64,000 nt of DNA from Kingdonia uniflora (GCA_014058105.1 JACGCM010002493.1:1364001-1428000), one strand, 5' to 3'. Counted from the first letter of the stretch, positions 44,650 to 58,251 are shown. The notes: generated from the letters alone by a model not told the origin. Made by a program: numbers and translations.

Positions 44650-45720
44650 ATGGCTAGGTCGTCCTCCTCCTCCAACTGTGTCTCTCTCTTATTCTTCCTC
44701 CCTAGAGGAGGAGACACTCTCTGCTACTTTGTTGCCCTAATTTCAATCCTCTCTCTCCTCACTCAACACCTCTCTCGCTGCTCTGCTCTCGCAGCGGATT
44801 TCGAAGGTTTTGGCGATGACGACATCGAAGATGACCAACTCTTCTCCGAAGATCTCCCTATCCTCTCCTCTCCTCTCCCGATTCCAACAACTCTAACTCA
44901 ATCCTCCTTCGAAACCGATCACGGACCTCCAATTCAACCTGCTAACGAGGAGGAGGATCCTTTACTTTCCGATCTTGCGGCGAAACCCTCGTCTTTCGAA
45001 TACTGGGATGAAGACGAGTTCGAGGGTCTCCCGGTTCAAGAAACTGTAGAAACGCCCAAATCTGCGAGCTCAGTGAACCCTTCGGAGGAGGCTAATAAGA
45101 CGGAGAAATCAAAAGTGGAGGCGAAGACGGTTTCGCCGCGCTCGCTGTCGATGTCGCCAAAAACGTTTACTGTGGAGATCATTTGTGTGAGTTTTCTTGT
45201 TGTGTTTATTATTAATTACTTTACTGGGAAGAAGGAGAATGAGAACATTGCGTTAGCGTGGGCGTCAAAATTCGCTACTAAAGATTCTATATTTGAGAAG
45301 AATTTTAGTTTGTTAGGGACCGGAGACGGGAAAGATACACCGTTATTGTTGAAAGAAGGGCAGAATGTGTTTAAGTTTTACGCGAGTGGGAGGAGGTTTT
45401 GTCAGGGTTTATTGGCGACGATGGAGTTGCAGAGTAGGCATGACTTGATTTCCAGGGTTTATAATTGGATTGTGCCGTGTAAGGATGAGATTAGTTTTGA
45501 GGTTTATATGAATGATGATGCTATGGATCAAGTGGTGTTTGCACTTGCAAAGAAGAAAGTTGCAAAGGTTATGCATAAAGAGCTTAGGGATCTTCACGAC
45601 TATGGGAGTTTGATTCCGGTTGGACCTAGTGGGAGAAAATGGGTTGTTGATGATTTGATGGTGGTTTCGGAATCGAAAGAGGTCGCAGGAGATTTACTCT
45701 CGGAGACTGTTCTTGACCAG
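44650..45720 (+). CDS. CCDC47/DUF1682 homologue, exon 1
   Basis: Exon 1 encodes residues 1-357 of a 501-residue protein. Its animal counterpart CCDC47 is an ER membrane protein of the PAT complex, which shields multi-pass membrane proteins during insertion. Residues about 23-48 form an N-terminal signal sequence (CYFVALISILSLLTQHLSRC). A highly acidic lumenal segment follows (DFEGFGDDDIEDDQLF, EYWDEDEFEG), then one transmembrane helix at 173-193 (FTVEIICVSFLVVFIINYF). The cytosolic domain has WASKFATKDSIFEKNFSLLG, FKFYASGRRFCQGLLATMEL and PVGPSGRKWVVDD. The exon ends in phase 0 at CTTGACCAG/GTATGA. The frame is intact. Confidence 0.93.
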
Positions 45721-48700
45721 GTATGATTTTGATGTTACTTACGAGCTTTAATTTTCTGTTAAATGTATGTAAAACTGCCATTTAGTTTTAGGAAAGTTAG
45801 TAAATGTATGGAGTTTGATGCATGTTCATGTTTTTTTATTGTCCTTGATAGGTTGAATAGTAACTCAATAAATATGAGTGTTGTCGAGAGGATCATATCC
45901 ACCATTAGGTTCAGGATATAAGGATCATTATGACGTGGTCTCAGATGGATATTTTTATCCGGAGGTCACAACTAGATATAAGGTTCTAATGAACAATTGG
46001 GTAAGTTTGCTATTAGTTTTTTTTTTTCACCAAAAAAGGATGTTGAACAAGTATCTAGAACACTGGCCAAAGAAGCATGAAGGAAAATTGAAATAAGTGG
46101 AAGAGACGCGACTAGAGGATATGGTCACTCCTTGAATCTGACTCACCTAACAATAAGGTTGTCAAAGTGAACAGCTTCTATAACCTTCAACATGGCACTC
46201 TATAATGCGGTTATACCATAAGCTCCATCTAGAAGATTCCAATATGTTCCTTTTACTCATAGACACTTCACATTTACGCTCAATACATTAGCAATTTCAT
46301 ATTGCAGAAGGAGTGAGCTCCCAAAAAATGATGCACTCCTGTTTTTCAAGAGACTATATCAAGAGTTTCTCAAAGAAATGCAAAACTTGTGTCCCAAGCT
46401 GTAGGCGGAAATAGCAATAAACGAATATATCACAATGTTTTTCATCCTTCGCCACCAAAGCAACATGAATTGCAGATGTCCATGTCCCTGCTCAGAGTAT
46501 TGTAAGAGGTCATTGCCCCTATAGCAATCCCCAAGGGAAGATTCCTTATGATAAAATTCCTGTCCACAAGACCATGTTAGATGGAACAATATTATGCATA
46601 ACCAACTCAAAGTAGCTTATAGAAGAAGCAGTCTAAGTCTTCCTCAAAGACCATTATTATCTCCTTATGCCTTCTCTTTAAGACATGGAATCCATAGATA
46701 GCAAATTAAGGAGGGAGAATCATTTGAAAGGCACCCTAGATGGAGGTTGCTACTTATGCATTCTCAAACCCCTCATGCTAGGATTTACGTGATTTCCATC
46801 ATTGCAAAATGCTAAAATCTGAGGACACTAGGGCTTGAAGCATATTTTTGAACGATGGAATATATTTTTAATTTTTTTATGAAATAGATGAACAAAACCG
46901 AGAAAGTCTTTAAGAGAAAACTGATTTGAACTAAAAATGATATTAATTGGTGATGCCGGTTTTTATTTTCTTTTTTTCTTTTCATTTATCATATTTTTTT
47001 TATTCTGGCTTGTTCTATCTAACATTTCTCTATGCATCAAACTCCAGAGTCCTTAGGAAAGTTCTCTTTTGTTCAAAGTCGTGATCTTCTACTCAATAAT
47101 AATCTTAGAAAATAGCACTTGTGTCGTGTCCGTTGACACAAGTTTTTGATCTCCTTCATAAGATTGGGTAAGTGGTTACAACTCATTAGTAAGGTTTTTT
47201 TTAACGCAATATAGTGGTTGGTTAAACACATCATGGTAAGTTGTTAAAAACATCATGGATTTTATGTTTTCAAAACCAGGTTTATAGTGACCATAATCAT
47301 CCCATGTGTCAAGATTAATTTTTATGCGTAGCGATTCCTTAGCTTTTTTACAGCTTTGTCTAAGTATAAATACAACTTTGATTGGACCTTCATTTTGTCC
47401 GAGAAAAACTTCATAACAGAGCATACAAACTCATCGCGGTTATAACAAAACGACCATTTAGAAAACAAAAATAGCGGTATTTTTATAAACCATCATTAGT
47501 CTATAGGTTGTGTTATTCATTTTTGTCTCATACAAACAAAGTGAAAGATCCACTTAAAATTGCATATGTACTTAGACAAAACTGCAACAAAAGTCAAGAA
47601 ATTGCGATGCGCAAAACTCAAATTCGGCACACGGGACATTTATGGCAATTCAAAACATGGTTTTGAAACCAATGCATCATGGTTTTAACCATTGATATGA
47701 TGTGTTTCACCAACCGCTTATCCATGAACCCATGATAATTTGCTAAACATCCGTCTATGATGTGTTTAACCAATCACGTATCTATGATCCTGTGATGTAT
47801 TACAAAATTACTTGCCATGAACTTTAACCGCATACCCATGCTCATATAGTTGGTTATAGATTTTTTTATAAATTGGTTATTTCAAAACACAAATCCCTCT
47901 CCCTCTCCCTCTCACATGCTTTTAAATGTTATGTGGAGATTCTAAAAGCTTATCCCGTTACACTTCACCATGTCTCTCGAGCCGTCCTTTGGATGCTTAT
48001 ACTTCCTTGATATTAAATTTAAAAAACGCTAAGGTTGAAATCCGCTCCGAAGAGCTCCATTTGTGACGAGAGTTCACTCGGTCGTCATCACGTTGCTTTC
48101 TAATTTCAATCAAGGAAGCGATAACAGATTGCTGGGTATAGGTGAAATGATAATAAGATGCATGTTTATATGTTCAAAATGTCCGAAACTACTAGTATAC
48201 CGGGTGCCGGTGGGACCGACCGCAAATTTGTTTGTTTTAATTTCTTTTAACACTAACAACTCAAGCAAATAAAATAAATCAAAGCCACAAGGAAAACGAA
48301 TAGCTAACCCATCCGTATATTCTGATTGGTCCAACAAGGAATATTCACCCGTAGAACACACAAATAACTTTATCAGTAACTACAGTATATTTGCAACTTC
48401 GAAGTCATAATCCTTCACATGACATGTACATTTGAAATTCTCGCCATGTTTCAAGGATACTCAAAGTTAGACCATTCAACTTTTTATTATTGTATGGAGT
48501 TTCATCTGAATATACAGTTTAATGGCGGATTATGGGAGGAATCATATGGGAGTTGAATTCACTGTTGTTAGAGCCCAAGGTTTCCTTTATAAGGAGAACA
48601 ATTTGTACAAAGTAAAAACTTTATCCAAAGTAGTCTTCAGATGAAGAGTTATGATGCAAGGACAAAAGTGAAAATAAGAAGAATTGATAATCCACCTCGT

Positions 48701-51700
48701 TCAATATCAAATGAACATAGTAGCCAAAATTTCAATTTAGCCCTTATTTGAAAGGAAAATGGATACTCGTTATATATAAGCTCTTGCTGAGAAGTATAGT
48801 GACCAAAATATGGAAATGCTCATACCCGAAATTGTACATGCATGCAAACATGAGTCATACTCGTCCCCAATCTACACCCCTGCCCCAACATCAACACCAC
48901 CACCCTTATGGGCCAGATCTCCACTGTGTTGGCAACGTACTTTTTTGTATCACGATATCTGTACCCACTTGCTACTAAACATTTGAGCATGAAAACCACA
49001 CAACAGATTCAACAACTGATTAAATGGCAACACAATTATAAGTCCCTCCAACAACTATACTTTAATTCCCTTATCCTACATTTATTTTGTTGCATGCCAA
49101 CCCGAAAGCTAAAGCTCACGGATGACACTACAGGGCCAAAAATATTTTTCCTCCATGCCGTGAAATGTCTAACATCGGCTAGCTTAGAGGCAACTTCAAC
49201 GACGCATGCCAAGAAAATTGGAAAAAAATTAATTGAAGATGAATATGTTGAGACTCTAATCACCAAAACCTACAGTGCAACTGCGCAAATATCAACAACA
49301 AAAGCACAAATAAGAAAGAAAAAAAAAAACATAAACAACAATCAATACCCCCCAAGTGTGAAGCTAACAATAAACAACTACAGAAACAACAAGATTAAAT
49401 ATCCCATTTTTTTATTGTGTAGAGATACGCCAAATTTTAGGAGGAATAATCAAACCTGACCATGGTTTTTAAATTGAAGATCACGGGAGATGTAGACTCA
49501 AGAGGCATCAAATCGGAAAAGATACTCCAGATGTACGAGTAAATACTCGACTATTAATGCAACATAGAAACATCGAAGAGGCATGCTTTACTTCTGTAAT
49601 CACAATCACGTGGTAGGAATTGTCTCAAAGCATTCGCTGGATAAATCTACAAAATCAACTTAAATGTTTTGGACAATGTAATTGAGAGAGAGAGAGAGAG
49701 GAAATTACCCGTGTATGGTTTTAGCCATTGTTGTTCCCCTTCAAGATTACCCGTCTATGATTTTTAGTCACTTCTATACAATAAGAAAATTTTACTATTC
49801 TTGCTTTGGGAAGAGAGACAAAAGAGCTTGAGATCTAGAGTAGGAATTTTTAGTTTGTGAGAGAGAAATCTGCAAACCACTCCAAACTAACTAACCGTTC
49901 TGTGGAGATGAGAGATATAGAGGAGAGATTTGAGGAATCGGTTTGGGGGAGGTTACTCGAGAAAGTTAAAAGTTAAAAGCTAGAAACCAGTAACACCCCT
50001 CCAATTTTCTAGATTTGAAGAGATACAAAAAGTAACTAAAGTCATCTGGAAAGGGTATTTTAGGAAGCAAAAAAGCTTCAGTCAAGACATACACCGATTT
50101 TTGGAGGTTACTGGTGTAAGGGAGACCTCCCTATCGGTCGGTCTGATTAGGAAATAAGTAAGGGTGTACGATTGGGGGTGGTGGGATGGGTAAGGATGTT
50201 AAGTCGTTCTATGAGTGTAGTCTATGCCTGAAGCGGTGTTAGAAATGGTTGGTTCGGGCACTTCCTTTTGATTTATGATCATCTTGGTCTCTACTGTTAC
50301 TGCAGTATCAAATAATTGATTTTTGTCTTCCTTTATGGAGTGTAATGGGCTATTTTCATGGAATTACCTGGAGAAGACTTGAAGATTCCAAAGTGCTTAA
50401 TTCAGCATTCCTCAGCCAAGGACATGTCACCCAAATGACGATACAGGATACAAGTGTATGGAACCACGTGGATAATGTTGTATTACCGGATAAGATTTTC
50501 TATGTAATGTTTTTTCTAATATTTTTCCATTTTTTTAAACCCAGCTCTTGCGTTTAGGGGTAGAAATGACCTTCTAAAGCTACTTTTTCTTCTTGAACTT
50601 TCGCTATGGGAAAGTGTACAAATTCTGTATATTGAGGAATTCTTAACCAATGGCTGGGAGTAGTTACAATGTAATTTGTGAAGTTGACACAGTTTGTGGA
50701 TCATATTTCATTTTAAGGGTATTTATAAGGTATCGGCGTAGTTCACCCATTCAGAATAATAGTCGGGCTATGCCGAACATGGTGGCTGAGGTGCCTTATT
50801 AGTTATAGTAATGTTAGTATGCTCCAAAAGGACGGAGGTAGTGGAAGACGATTACTTTTGCTTTCATTATGAATGTGTGGTGGGAATTGCGGGCAGGACA
50901 CGTGAGACAAACTTAGTTACCCCAGATAGCATTGGTTACATTTACGGTTTGAGTAAGATAAGCTTTGTTTTCATATCTATCTTTTCCTTTTGTCAGTTTG
51001 TGGTGGACAGAGCGTACGATAATGAGGGGATTTTAGCTTGTACTTGAACTGCCTATATGAGCTGTGGCTACTTGAGTAGATGGGCCTATCTTACATGCAT
51101 GATACAACCTTCAGGTGCTGTACTTTTTTATTTCCTTAGGTATATGGTTTATGTGATCACTTCATTCCCAAAGAGAAAGAATAGTATCTTGATGTCTTTA
51201 CAGATTTGGGCTGTGGCAGCTGTGGTGGCAATTGTATTCTCAGGAAAGAGTTCACAATGCATTGTTATACCCATGAAAGGCAAGTGTGTTGATTTAGATA
51301 TTTAAGGGAATACTTTGTTATGGTGATTGGTCTTATAAGAAATTTAGGACATGGGTACTCCTTTTGGTAAACAAGGTTAGTTCAAGTAGAATCTAAGACA
51401 TGGATAGGAATATGAATGTAGGCTCCTGTATGCTATATCATGTGTTGAAGGCTTTCTATACATGTTAGGCTCAAGTCCTTCACCTAGGCCTGCTTCAAGA
51501 TAAAGGATCATGGTAGAGGTTGAGGTTTGAAGGCCAAGGATCATGGTATGTTTTCCCGAGCTCTCTTTAGGAGCATTCTTTCATCTCCCATCTTCCTCTT
51601 CCTTAGCACTTGTTAGCCGTATTTATCAGAGAGAAAAAACATGCTAGCCTGAACGCTTCAGTTCATATGAGTTTAACCAAACTTCAGCTGTCTGGCATCT

Positions 51701-52268
51701 GATAAAACCGACCAAGATGCTTACCGTTTTGACCATATTCCCAGTTCAATACTTCAATGCCAACTCAGCCACTAACTTGCCAGCTAAGCATCTACCAAAT
51801 GTTTTAACCAATTTTAAAAACCTATCAGGGCATCTGAAATGCCGTATCCTTAGGAATTAAACAACCAATCTAAAACCATGAGTGGAAGAACATAAAAGGT
51901 TCAATTAGGAACCGTGTGTGATAAATCCTTTTGGTTTACATTCATCCTTAGTAGTAAGTATTCATTCAGCTGTTTTGATTAAGCTGAGTCAGTTGGCTCA
52001 ATAGACTTTGGATATTAAGTTGAGTATCAACTGAATTCATCAATTATTAAATATTATCATAATTTCATTTTTAACGTAGTTGATGACTCAATTGAGTTGC
52101 TTTAGTTATAATTGATTCAAGCTCAAAATCGATTTAATTTATCCACTAATATAGCATTGGAATGCTTGTGAGACATACCAAGCATTTTGAAGTATCAGGG
52201 AATCATCAGCCAGCCAGATATTTTTAGTGAGATAGATACCTGATTGATTTAATTTGTGCCATGGGCAG
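45721..52268 (+). other. intron 1 of the CCDC47-like gene (6548 bp)
   Basis: GT at 45721 and AG at 52267-52268 join phase-0 exons. It is very long for a plant intron. Inside I see a weak LINE-like remnant near 46359-46640, a (GA)n run at 49686-49701, and otherwise AT-rich sequence. Moderately long open frames (48908-49459, 50811-51047, 51057-51305) resemble no protein I know. No intact element is recognised. Confidence 0.8.
46359..46640 (-). pseudogene. possible LINE zf-RVT remnant in intron 1
   Basis: On the minus strand, across frames, fragments with the rhythm of a zf-RVT domain occur (TSYNTLSRDMDICNSCC, LLLFPPTAWDTSFAF), with stops and shifts. The resemblance is weak and may be chance. 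Confidence 0.25.
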
Positions 52269-52472
52269 GTTTTTGGTGATAAAGCATTTGAGAAATTTGG
52301 GAAGGCATTTATCTCTATGCACATCTCTGACCGATGTCTGGGATCTCACGGGAAGATGCTATTATTCAAGTTTGCTCTCCCAGATGCTAATCACATGGCG
52401 GATATGACAAGATTGGTGGCTCTTGTACCTTACTACATCGATTTAATAGGTCGATATAAGCTCAGCTCACAG
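52269..52472 (+). CDS. CCDC47/DUF1682 homologue, exon 2
   Basis: The 204-bp exon (68 codons, phase 0 on both sides) encodes FGDKAFEKFGKAFISMHISD, MLLFKFALPDANHMADMTRL and ALVPYYIDLIGRYKLSSQ, residues 358-425. It is bounded by TGGGCAG/GTTTTT and CTCACAG/GTTAGT. The sequence matches the conserved DUF1682 core and continues exon 1 without a break. The upstream ATG at 52254 is intronic and not a start. Confidence 0.93.
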
Positions 52473-53952
52473 GTTAGTTTTTCACATTTTTGGCATTTCA
52501 AAATTCCAGTTAACAATATGCAGTGTAATTCATGTCAATATCCGAACTTTATAGTTTTATTGGGGAACGTACAAGGATTACATGGTAGTTAAAAGGCCCA
52601 TATAAAAATAAAATGTACTATTCATGCTTAAATTCGTATTGTCCTATTTATTTTTATAGGGTACGAGCAATTATGCACGCGCTATCACGCTTGCGTACGC
52701 ATTATTTTTGGAAATATAATTGGGTTTTGAATTACTTTTTGAGGTTATTTTGTATTAGTAAAAATGGTATAATTGATTAATAGTATATGCAGTTCTATAT
52801 TTTTGTTTAAATTGAACTAAAATGTCAACATATGTAGGATACTACATTACATTAAATAAATAAAAAAACAAAGAAATATAAAAGACTAAAGAGAATGAAA
52901 TTTCTTAAACTAATATGTTGAAACAAAAGCAATAACTTTATTTGTTTTTATCCTATGTGGAATAATTTGACGAAAGAAAAACCAAGCATAAATGAGTTTA
53001 TCGCATTTTATACTATCACTACTTTTTGCTTTTTGGCAATATATATTAGGTTGTGTCTCTGTAATCGTTGTTTGTTCTCTCACATATTGATTTCTAAACA
53101 TCTCAAATATGTCTCCATAATAAGATGGAAATCACTAATGTCAAACTCAAAAAATGATTAAAGGTTATGACGAACGCTTTTGAAGACAAGTTACAAAACA
53201 ACCAAATTCCATGCAAGGCAAACGTAATGTAAGCCTCGTCAACTTTCAGTGTTACTTTCTTAATCTATCGTCTATAAATTGTCCAATTTTTAGAACTCCC
53301 TGGTCACTAAGAACTCTACGCATATTTGAAGATTCTTGAATGCCGATAGAGGGGATTAGTGTTGCTTTGCAAATGTCTGAGTGAGATTTATTTAGCTCTC
53401 CAACAGTAGTATCCTTCTTTCCATTGCAAAAGAGTTTCACCGCAGGGCAAAACATTGATGTTGTGAAAGAGATTAAATATATAGTGTCCACTATCGGCGA
53501 GTGAAACATCCTTGACAAAGCAATAACCATAATATCAACTCTTACAACATTAAATTATTTCATAGTATAACACTTAGAATATGGAGCTATTGTTTTACCA
53601 TGTGATGCATTTTTTGCAAAAAAAATTTTTGCGAACAAAAAGATTTTCATTATTATGAGATTGAAAACCATGAAATAGAAAAGAAAATGACAGATGGAGA
53701 TTACTAGATGAAGAGACTAATAACAAAATGAGAGTTCCGGAAGTAGAACATAACATTACAAGCTAGTTGCCGCCACCTCACAGCTCAAATCGAAATCGCT
53801 GGGCCAACAACACCAAGAGCTATGGGTCAATAGTGTCACAACTCCATATCAAGAAAGACGCGATAGCATAGTTACAACATAGTGACAAGAATAGTCAAAA
53901 GTTCCCTGAAGCGCAGTGTACCCCCTAGCGGCAATGGTAGTAATCATCAGCA

Positions 53953-54058
53953 AGTCACGAGCTTCAACACAATCATTAGCTTGTCTCAAGGTTAGCCCCC
54001 CAGGTGCTTTCTCAATCAAGCTTTTTCAATCTCTAGGCTAATTAATGAATGAAGAATC
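53953..54058 (+). repeat. 106-bp direct repeat, copy 1
   Basis: It runs from AGTCACGAGCTTCAACACAA to GAATGAAGAATC and differs from copy 2 (54090-54195) at about three positions. Confidence 0.93.
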
Positions 54059-54089
54059 CGTTGGTCTCTAATCGCAAGCGCCCCGCCAT

Positions 54090-54195
54090 AGTCACGACCT
54101 TCAACACAATCATTAGCTTGTCTCAAGGTTAGCCCCCCAGGCGCTTTCTCAGTCAAGCTTTTTCAATCTCTAGGCTAATTAATGAATGAAGAATC
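54090..54195 (+). repeat. 106-bp direct repeat, copy 2
   Basis: It runs from AGTCACGACCTTCAACACAA to GAATGAAGAATC, 137 bp downstream of copy 1. Near-identity implies a recent or conserved duplication. Confidence 0.93.
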
Positions 54196-56405
54196 AAAGC
54201 GAAGCAAATAGAAGGCAGCAAGAAAGAAGGAAGTCGGGCCAACGGCAATCACTCATGCCTCCTTTCTGAGAGGTCGTGGTTGACGTTCTCCTATGCTGTG
54301 GGAATTGTCAGTTGAGACGGTAGCAATCCGTTGATACGCTATTTAGAATACGGGGCGGCATTGCGTGAAAGAAACTCTGGAGTGGACACCCATTCTTTTG
54401 ATTTTTCTTATAGACATTACCGCTACGAAAGCATAGGGACACGCCAGCCGTAGAATGGTAGAATCCAAGGGATGCCTAACTGGCGGTGGCGGACCCTCTG
54501 TTGTAGAAAATGCCAGTGTTTGGAGGCCACCTTCTCTCCAGCTCGTGAACAACGCACATGGAACAAAAGGTATACGAGACAACATAAGAATTCTTCATGA
54601 GTTTGATAGCAAGGGGCCAATGATCTATTCTTTTCAGATCTATTCATGAAAAGAGGATAAGGCTTCGGTGAAACTCTGTTATGGAGGTTATGGTCTGAAC
54701 AACAACTCTCGTTTTGAGGAATACATGGTGGGTTTGGTTTGCCTATAGAAGGTTAGGGGTGAAATGCCACTTCGAACCCAGAGCTAGCAAAGAGGGTGAG
54801 TCAGAGCCGGCTGAAAGGACTAGTAACGGGGCGTAGGCCTTGTAGGTAAGACTAGACCCGCCAGTAAGTAATCCAAAAGAACTCACGCTCACGCTCACTT
54901 TCTTGTTGATCGAAAAAGAGTTGTTTATAGACATGACCACTACACGAAAGACTATAGGTTTGATCCTAGCTTTTTCTTTTGTGGTAACGACATAGCGACT
55001 TGACCGGAATTGTTTAAAGTAGTCTACGCTATATCCTCCCAAGTCTTAAGCAGTTGTTGGAAGTAATTTTGGATTGCATATATATAGGTGAATGAGGAAG
55101 GTGTATGAGAGAAGTATTTATAGGTACATTTGGAAATTTGGAAAATGGATATCAAGAGTCAATAGTGATTAAGGTGGAATAATACTTATAGTAATACACT
55201 GATCTTGGATATCACATTTATCTAGGATAAGAAGAGCATGCAGACTAATGGGGGACTCTACTAAAAGGTTGCCTTGAAATGTAGGCGATATAACAATAAG
55301 CATATAGTGCATTAGTCTTATACATTATGACAAGTATATTGTTGTCATACTTTGAGTACTGTGACCGGCAAAGTTTATCTTGTTTGAACAGCAGATGACG
55401 ATCAAACCCAAAGCGTGGACAAAGTTATATCCTTCTCAAGGATAATACCCAAAGTGCTCTCATACCCAAAGCATGGACAAAGTTATTGCAAAGGAGAAAC
55501 CAATTAGGTTTTAACCTGTGGGCAACTAAATTGCTTCTGTAGAAAATACCCTACAAATTTGGGTTCTAGCCATTAAGGTATGGAGAGATGAAAAGGGCAA
55601 TAGCTTTTCAGCGGCAGGTTTCGTCTTAGTCGACGTAGTCTCAAATCTCTAGATAGGTAGAGAACCCCCTGCCCCAGCTACGCTGCTTTAAGAAGGCTAT
55701 TGATAACGAAAAGAAGAAGCCATTAGTCTCAAGTTCTCTTCAATCAACACAGATCATAGGATCAAGGCTAGATCAGCCAATGGCTTCAGGTCCGGTAGAG
55801 AATAGGAGTGGCAAGCAAGTAAACTAGGATTCTTGGATGAAGGATAGCAAAGGCGTAGAAGCAGCTAAAAATGAAGAGCGTAACAAGAGATGTAAGGTTT
55901 GGAATTCGGTGTCAAGCAGCGAAGAGAGAGAGATAAGAAGAAGAGAGAGGAGACCGGAGAACTATGAGGGGGAAGAGAGGAGAGGCGAGAGAGATATAGA
56001 GCTAAATTGGGTTTTCAACTATCTATTCTCGAGAATTGTATTATAGTGTAAATGTAGGGGTCAAATTAATTCCTTGTCCTAGTTTATTCAATGGACTTGA
56101 TTTACTTTTAGTTATGCCTAATATAATCTAGACAATCCAAAATTTCCTAGAGTGATGGACGGTTAAAGCTCAGCCTAACAGCTGAGTTTTTTTTTCTTCT
56201 TCTTAATATAGATAATTACTTACTTAATTACCAAGTTACTTTTCAAACATAAATTCTGTAACTACTCTTTTTTACCTGTGCCCAAATTTTCGAGCGGATA
56301 TTGGACTCCAAATTCGTATTTATAATCTTTTCTACGTTTTCATTTTTGTTTTATGCCATGCGGACTTGGCTCAAATCTTGACATGTTTCCATTTCACAAG
56401 TGCAG

Positions 56406-56636
56406 GTCAGATCTAAGACGGATGCGGCCAGGGTGAAAGCAGCCCAAGAGGAATACAAAGAACAACAATACGCGAGGCAGGAAGCACTTCAGAAGAAGAA
56501 GTTAGAGAAGCGACAAAAGATGGAGGAAGGTGAGGCAAAGCTCAGTGCAGAGGCACTTCGCAAAAGAGAAGCAAAAGAAAGGGCTCGCCAGATGAAGAAG
56601 GGAGCTCCGAAAGTGAAGATGACCCGCGCACACTAG
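56406..56636 (+). CDS. CCDC47/DUF1682 homologue, exon 3
   Basis: The terminal exon encodes residues 426-501: VRSKTDAARVKAAQEEYKEQ, then a Lys/Glu/Arg-rich helix (EALQKKKLEKRQKMEEGEAK, ALRKREAKERARQMKKG) and the end APKVKMTRAH, with TAG at 56634-56636. The basic coiled-coil tail is a hallmark of CCDC47 proteins, where it lies at the ribosome side of the ER membrane. The acceptor is CAAGTGCAG/GTCAGA. Confidence 0.93.
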   Translation, partial: VRSKTDAARVKAAQEEYKEQQYARQEALQKKKLEKRQKMEEGEAKLSAEALRKREAKERARQMKKGAPKVKMTRAH

Positions 56637-58211
56637 ATTCTCACACCTCCACCTTGTACGTGTTTCTACAACTCAGTTTAGCTTCACGAATCCTCTTTTT
56701 GGGTGATATCTTTAGCTTCATTTTGTTTGTCCACTCGCTAGTTACTTCAATTCTCATCAACATTATATTGACTAGTCTGACATTTTGAAGTTATCTTTTT
56801 GGATCTTAAGCCATGGTAGATAATTGAAATACTGAAAGAAAGAAAAATTCATGCATGTAATCCCACTGGCTTTCGGATATGCAATGTTAGATCTTTTGAT
56901 TTATCAATTAGAGCCTATGTTGTATTTGGTTTTCAAGTGCAGGGTTATTGTTCAGCTGAAGTTTTTATACTTCGTTTGTAGATATTCCCCTAGATCATTT
57001 GTTGTGAATTGATTTCATTTCATAACTGTTGCTTACACAAAATCCCAGTCTCATTAAACAGAATAGTGTGCATGTTTACATGTAAACAAATTCTACACCT
57101 GATCAGTCACAACAATTCCGAGGCGTAAAATCTTCTAGATTCTCCACCTTTTACATTGGAAAACTGGAGACAGTAACAACAATGCCATCCAAAAAATTTA
57201 TATTGCTTCAGAAAATCTTTCAGGTTCACAATATTTTGGGTGACGCCAATGCTAAATTCATATGAAAGAAAACTCAACTAATGAAATAGCCATCCCCAGA
57301 TAATATATTTCTGGGGTAAGCATGATGCCTAAAAAGAAACTGAATCTTATACGGGTATTGGAAGTATTAGTATCCCTCTGCTAGACTTCTGAATTTTTCG
57401 CAACTTGTGAAAGGAAGAAGAGATTAGTAGGCGGAAGGATCAAAGATTGGATATTTCTATTTTTTTTTCAAAGGTTTAGTTTCTAGAAGACAATGTGTGT
57501 TAGGGACAAAACGAATTTGCATGCTCAAAACAGGAGATGAGACGGTATTTGATTCCAATTTTTCTCTTTTGTTTAGCTGAAATCATCAAGCATCTTTTCA
57601 AACACACCCAACCAAACCATTTAAACCACCTCTTGACTTTCGATACCATCCCAAAATCAAATCCTGTACTCCGTTTACTATATAGATATCCAACTTCGAC
57701 TCGTCCTCAATGACTTCCATGTGTTTTGGCTTCTAGTTTTGTTATGATGCTGGTTATATATGCGTATTTTTATCTGCAAATTGTGAGATATATAGTTCTA
57801 CATTGGGCATGTCAAGCTTTGCATCTCAAAATATAAGATTCCGGGGCTTCTCCTCTCATTGCCAATTGGTTTTAAGATGGAACTTCAAGCTCTAGGTGTC
57901 TTCCAGGGTTCAAACTTGTGTTAGAAGTTTACTTCAAAATCAAGATATTATTTAGGCTAAACTTTTTCATGTTTGAGAGAAAGTTTGATATGAGGGTGAA
58001 AGAGAAGAGATGGAGTTGAGGAGTACATGATCATTATGGAGAGAAAGATACCTTTTTAGTCTATCCATACCAGGTCCGTCCTTAGTGCCACAAAAGCAAA
58101 AATTCTATTCCTTCCCTTTGTCTTTGGTTCTTTCCCATGCCATGACAAAGGAATTTTATCAAATTATTCCCTCTCTCACCACACCTTTTATACCTCTTCA
58201 TAGTTCATACT

Positions 58212-58248
<37 letters not shown>

Positions 58249-58251
58249 AAG
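56637..58251 (+). other. intergenic: CCDC47 3' flank and GRAS promoter
   Basis: About 1.6 kb with no conserved frame. The last part is pyrimidine-rich and includes a (CT)n tract at 58216-58244 directly before the GRAS start. A short frame beginning at 58085 overlaps the GRAS gene in another frame and is not coding. Confidence 0.5.
58216..58244 (+). repeat. (CT)n microsatellite in the GRAS 5' UTR
   Basis: About 14 CT units end eight bases before the ATG at 58252. CT tracts in this position are common in plant leaders and are length-variable. Confidence 0.9.

Larger units (their letters stand above)
53930..55060. other. segment resembling plant mitochondrial DNA (possible NUMT)
   Basis: This stretch is richer in G+C than the surrounding intron. 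It contains balanced, promoter-less frames of the kind seen in plant mitochondrial intergenic DNA, for example minus-strand APLLVLSAGSDSPSLLALGS (54780-54840) and phrases such as GAAGGAAGTCGGGCCAACGG. It has a 106-bp direct repeat at its left end. The right edge is unclear, and mitochondrial-looking phrases continue to about 55750. No mitochondrial gene is included, so the call rests on texture. Confidence 0.35.
52473..56405 (+). other. intron 2 of the CCDC47-like gene (3933 bp)
   Basis: GT at 52473 and AG at 56404-56405 (CAAGTGCAG) join phase-0 exons. The first 1.3 kb is AT-rich. A minus-strand frame at 53252-53530 (92 residues) is not recognised. From about 53930 to 55060 the base composition and motifs change (see the mitochondrial-like segment). 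Purine-rich GAGAGAGA sequence lies at 55920-56000. Confidence 0.8.

Noticed and set aside
48908..49459. 183-residue plus-strand frame in CCDC47 intron 1
   Set aside because: Thr/Asn/Lys-rich composition follows AC-rich DNA; no domain and no splice context.
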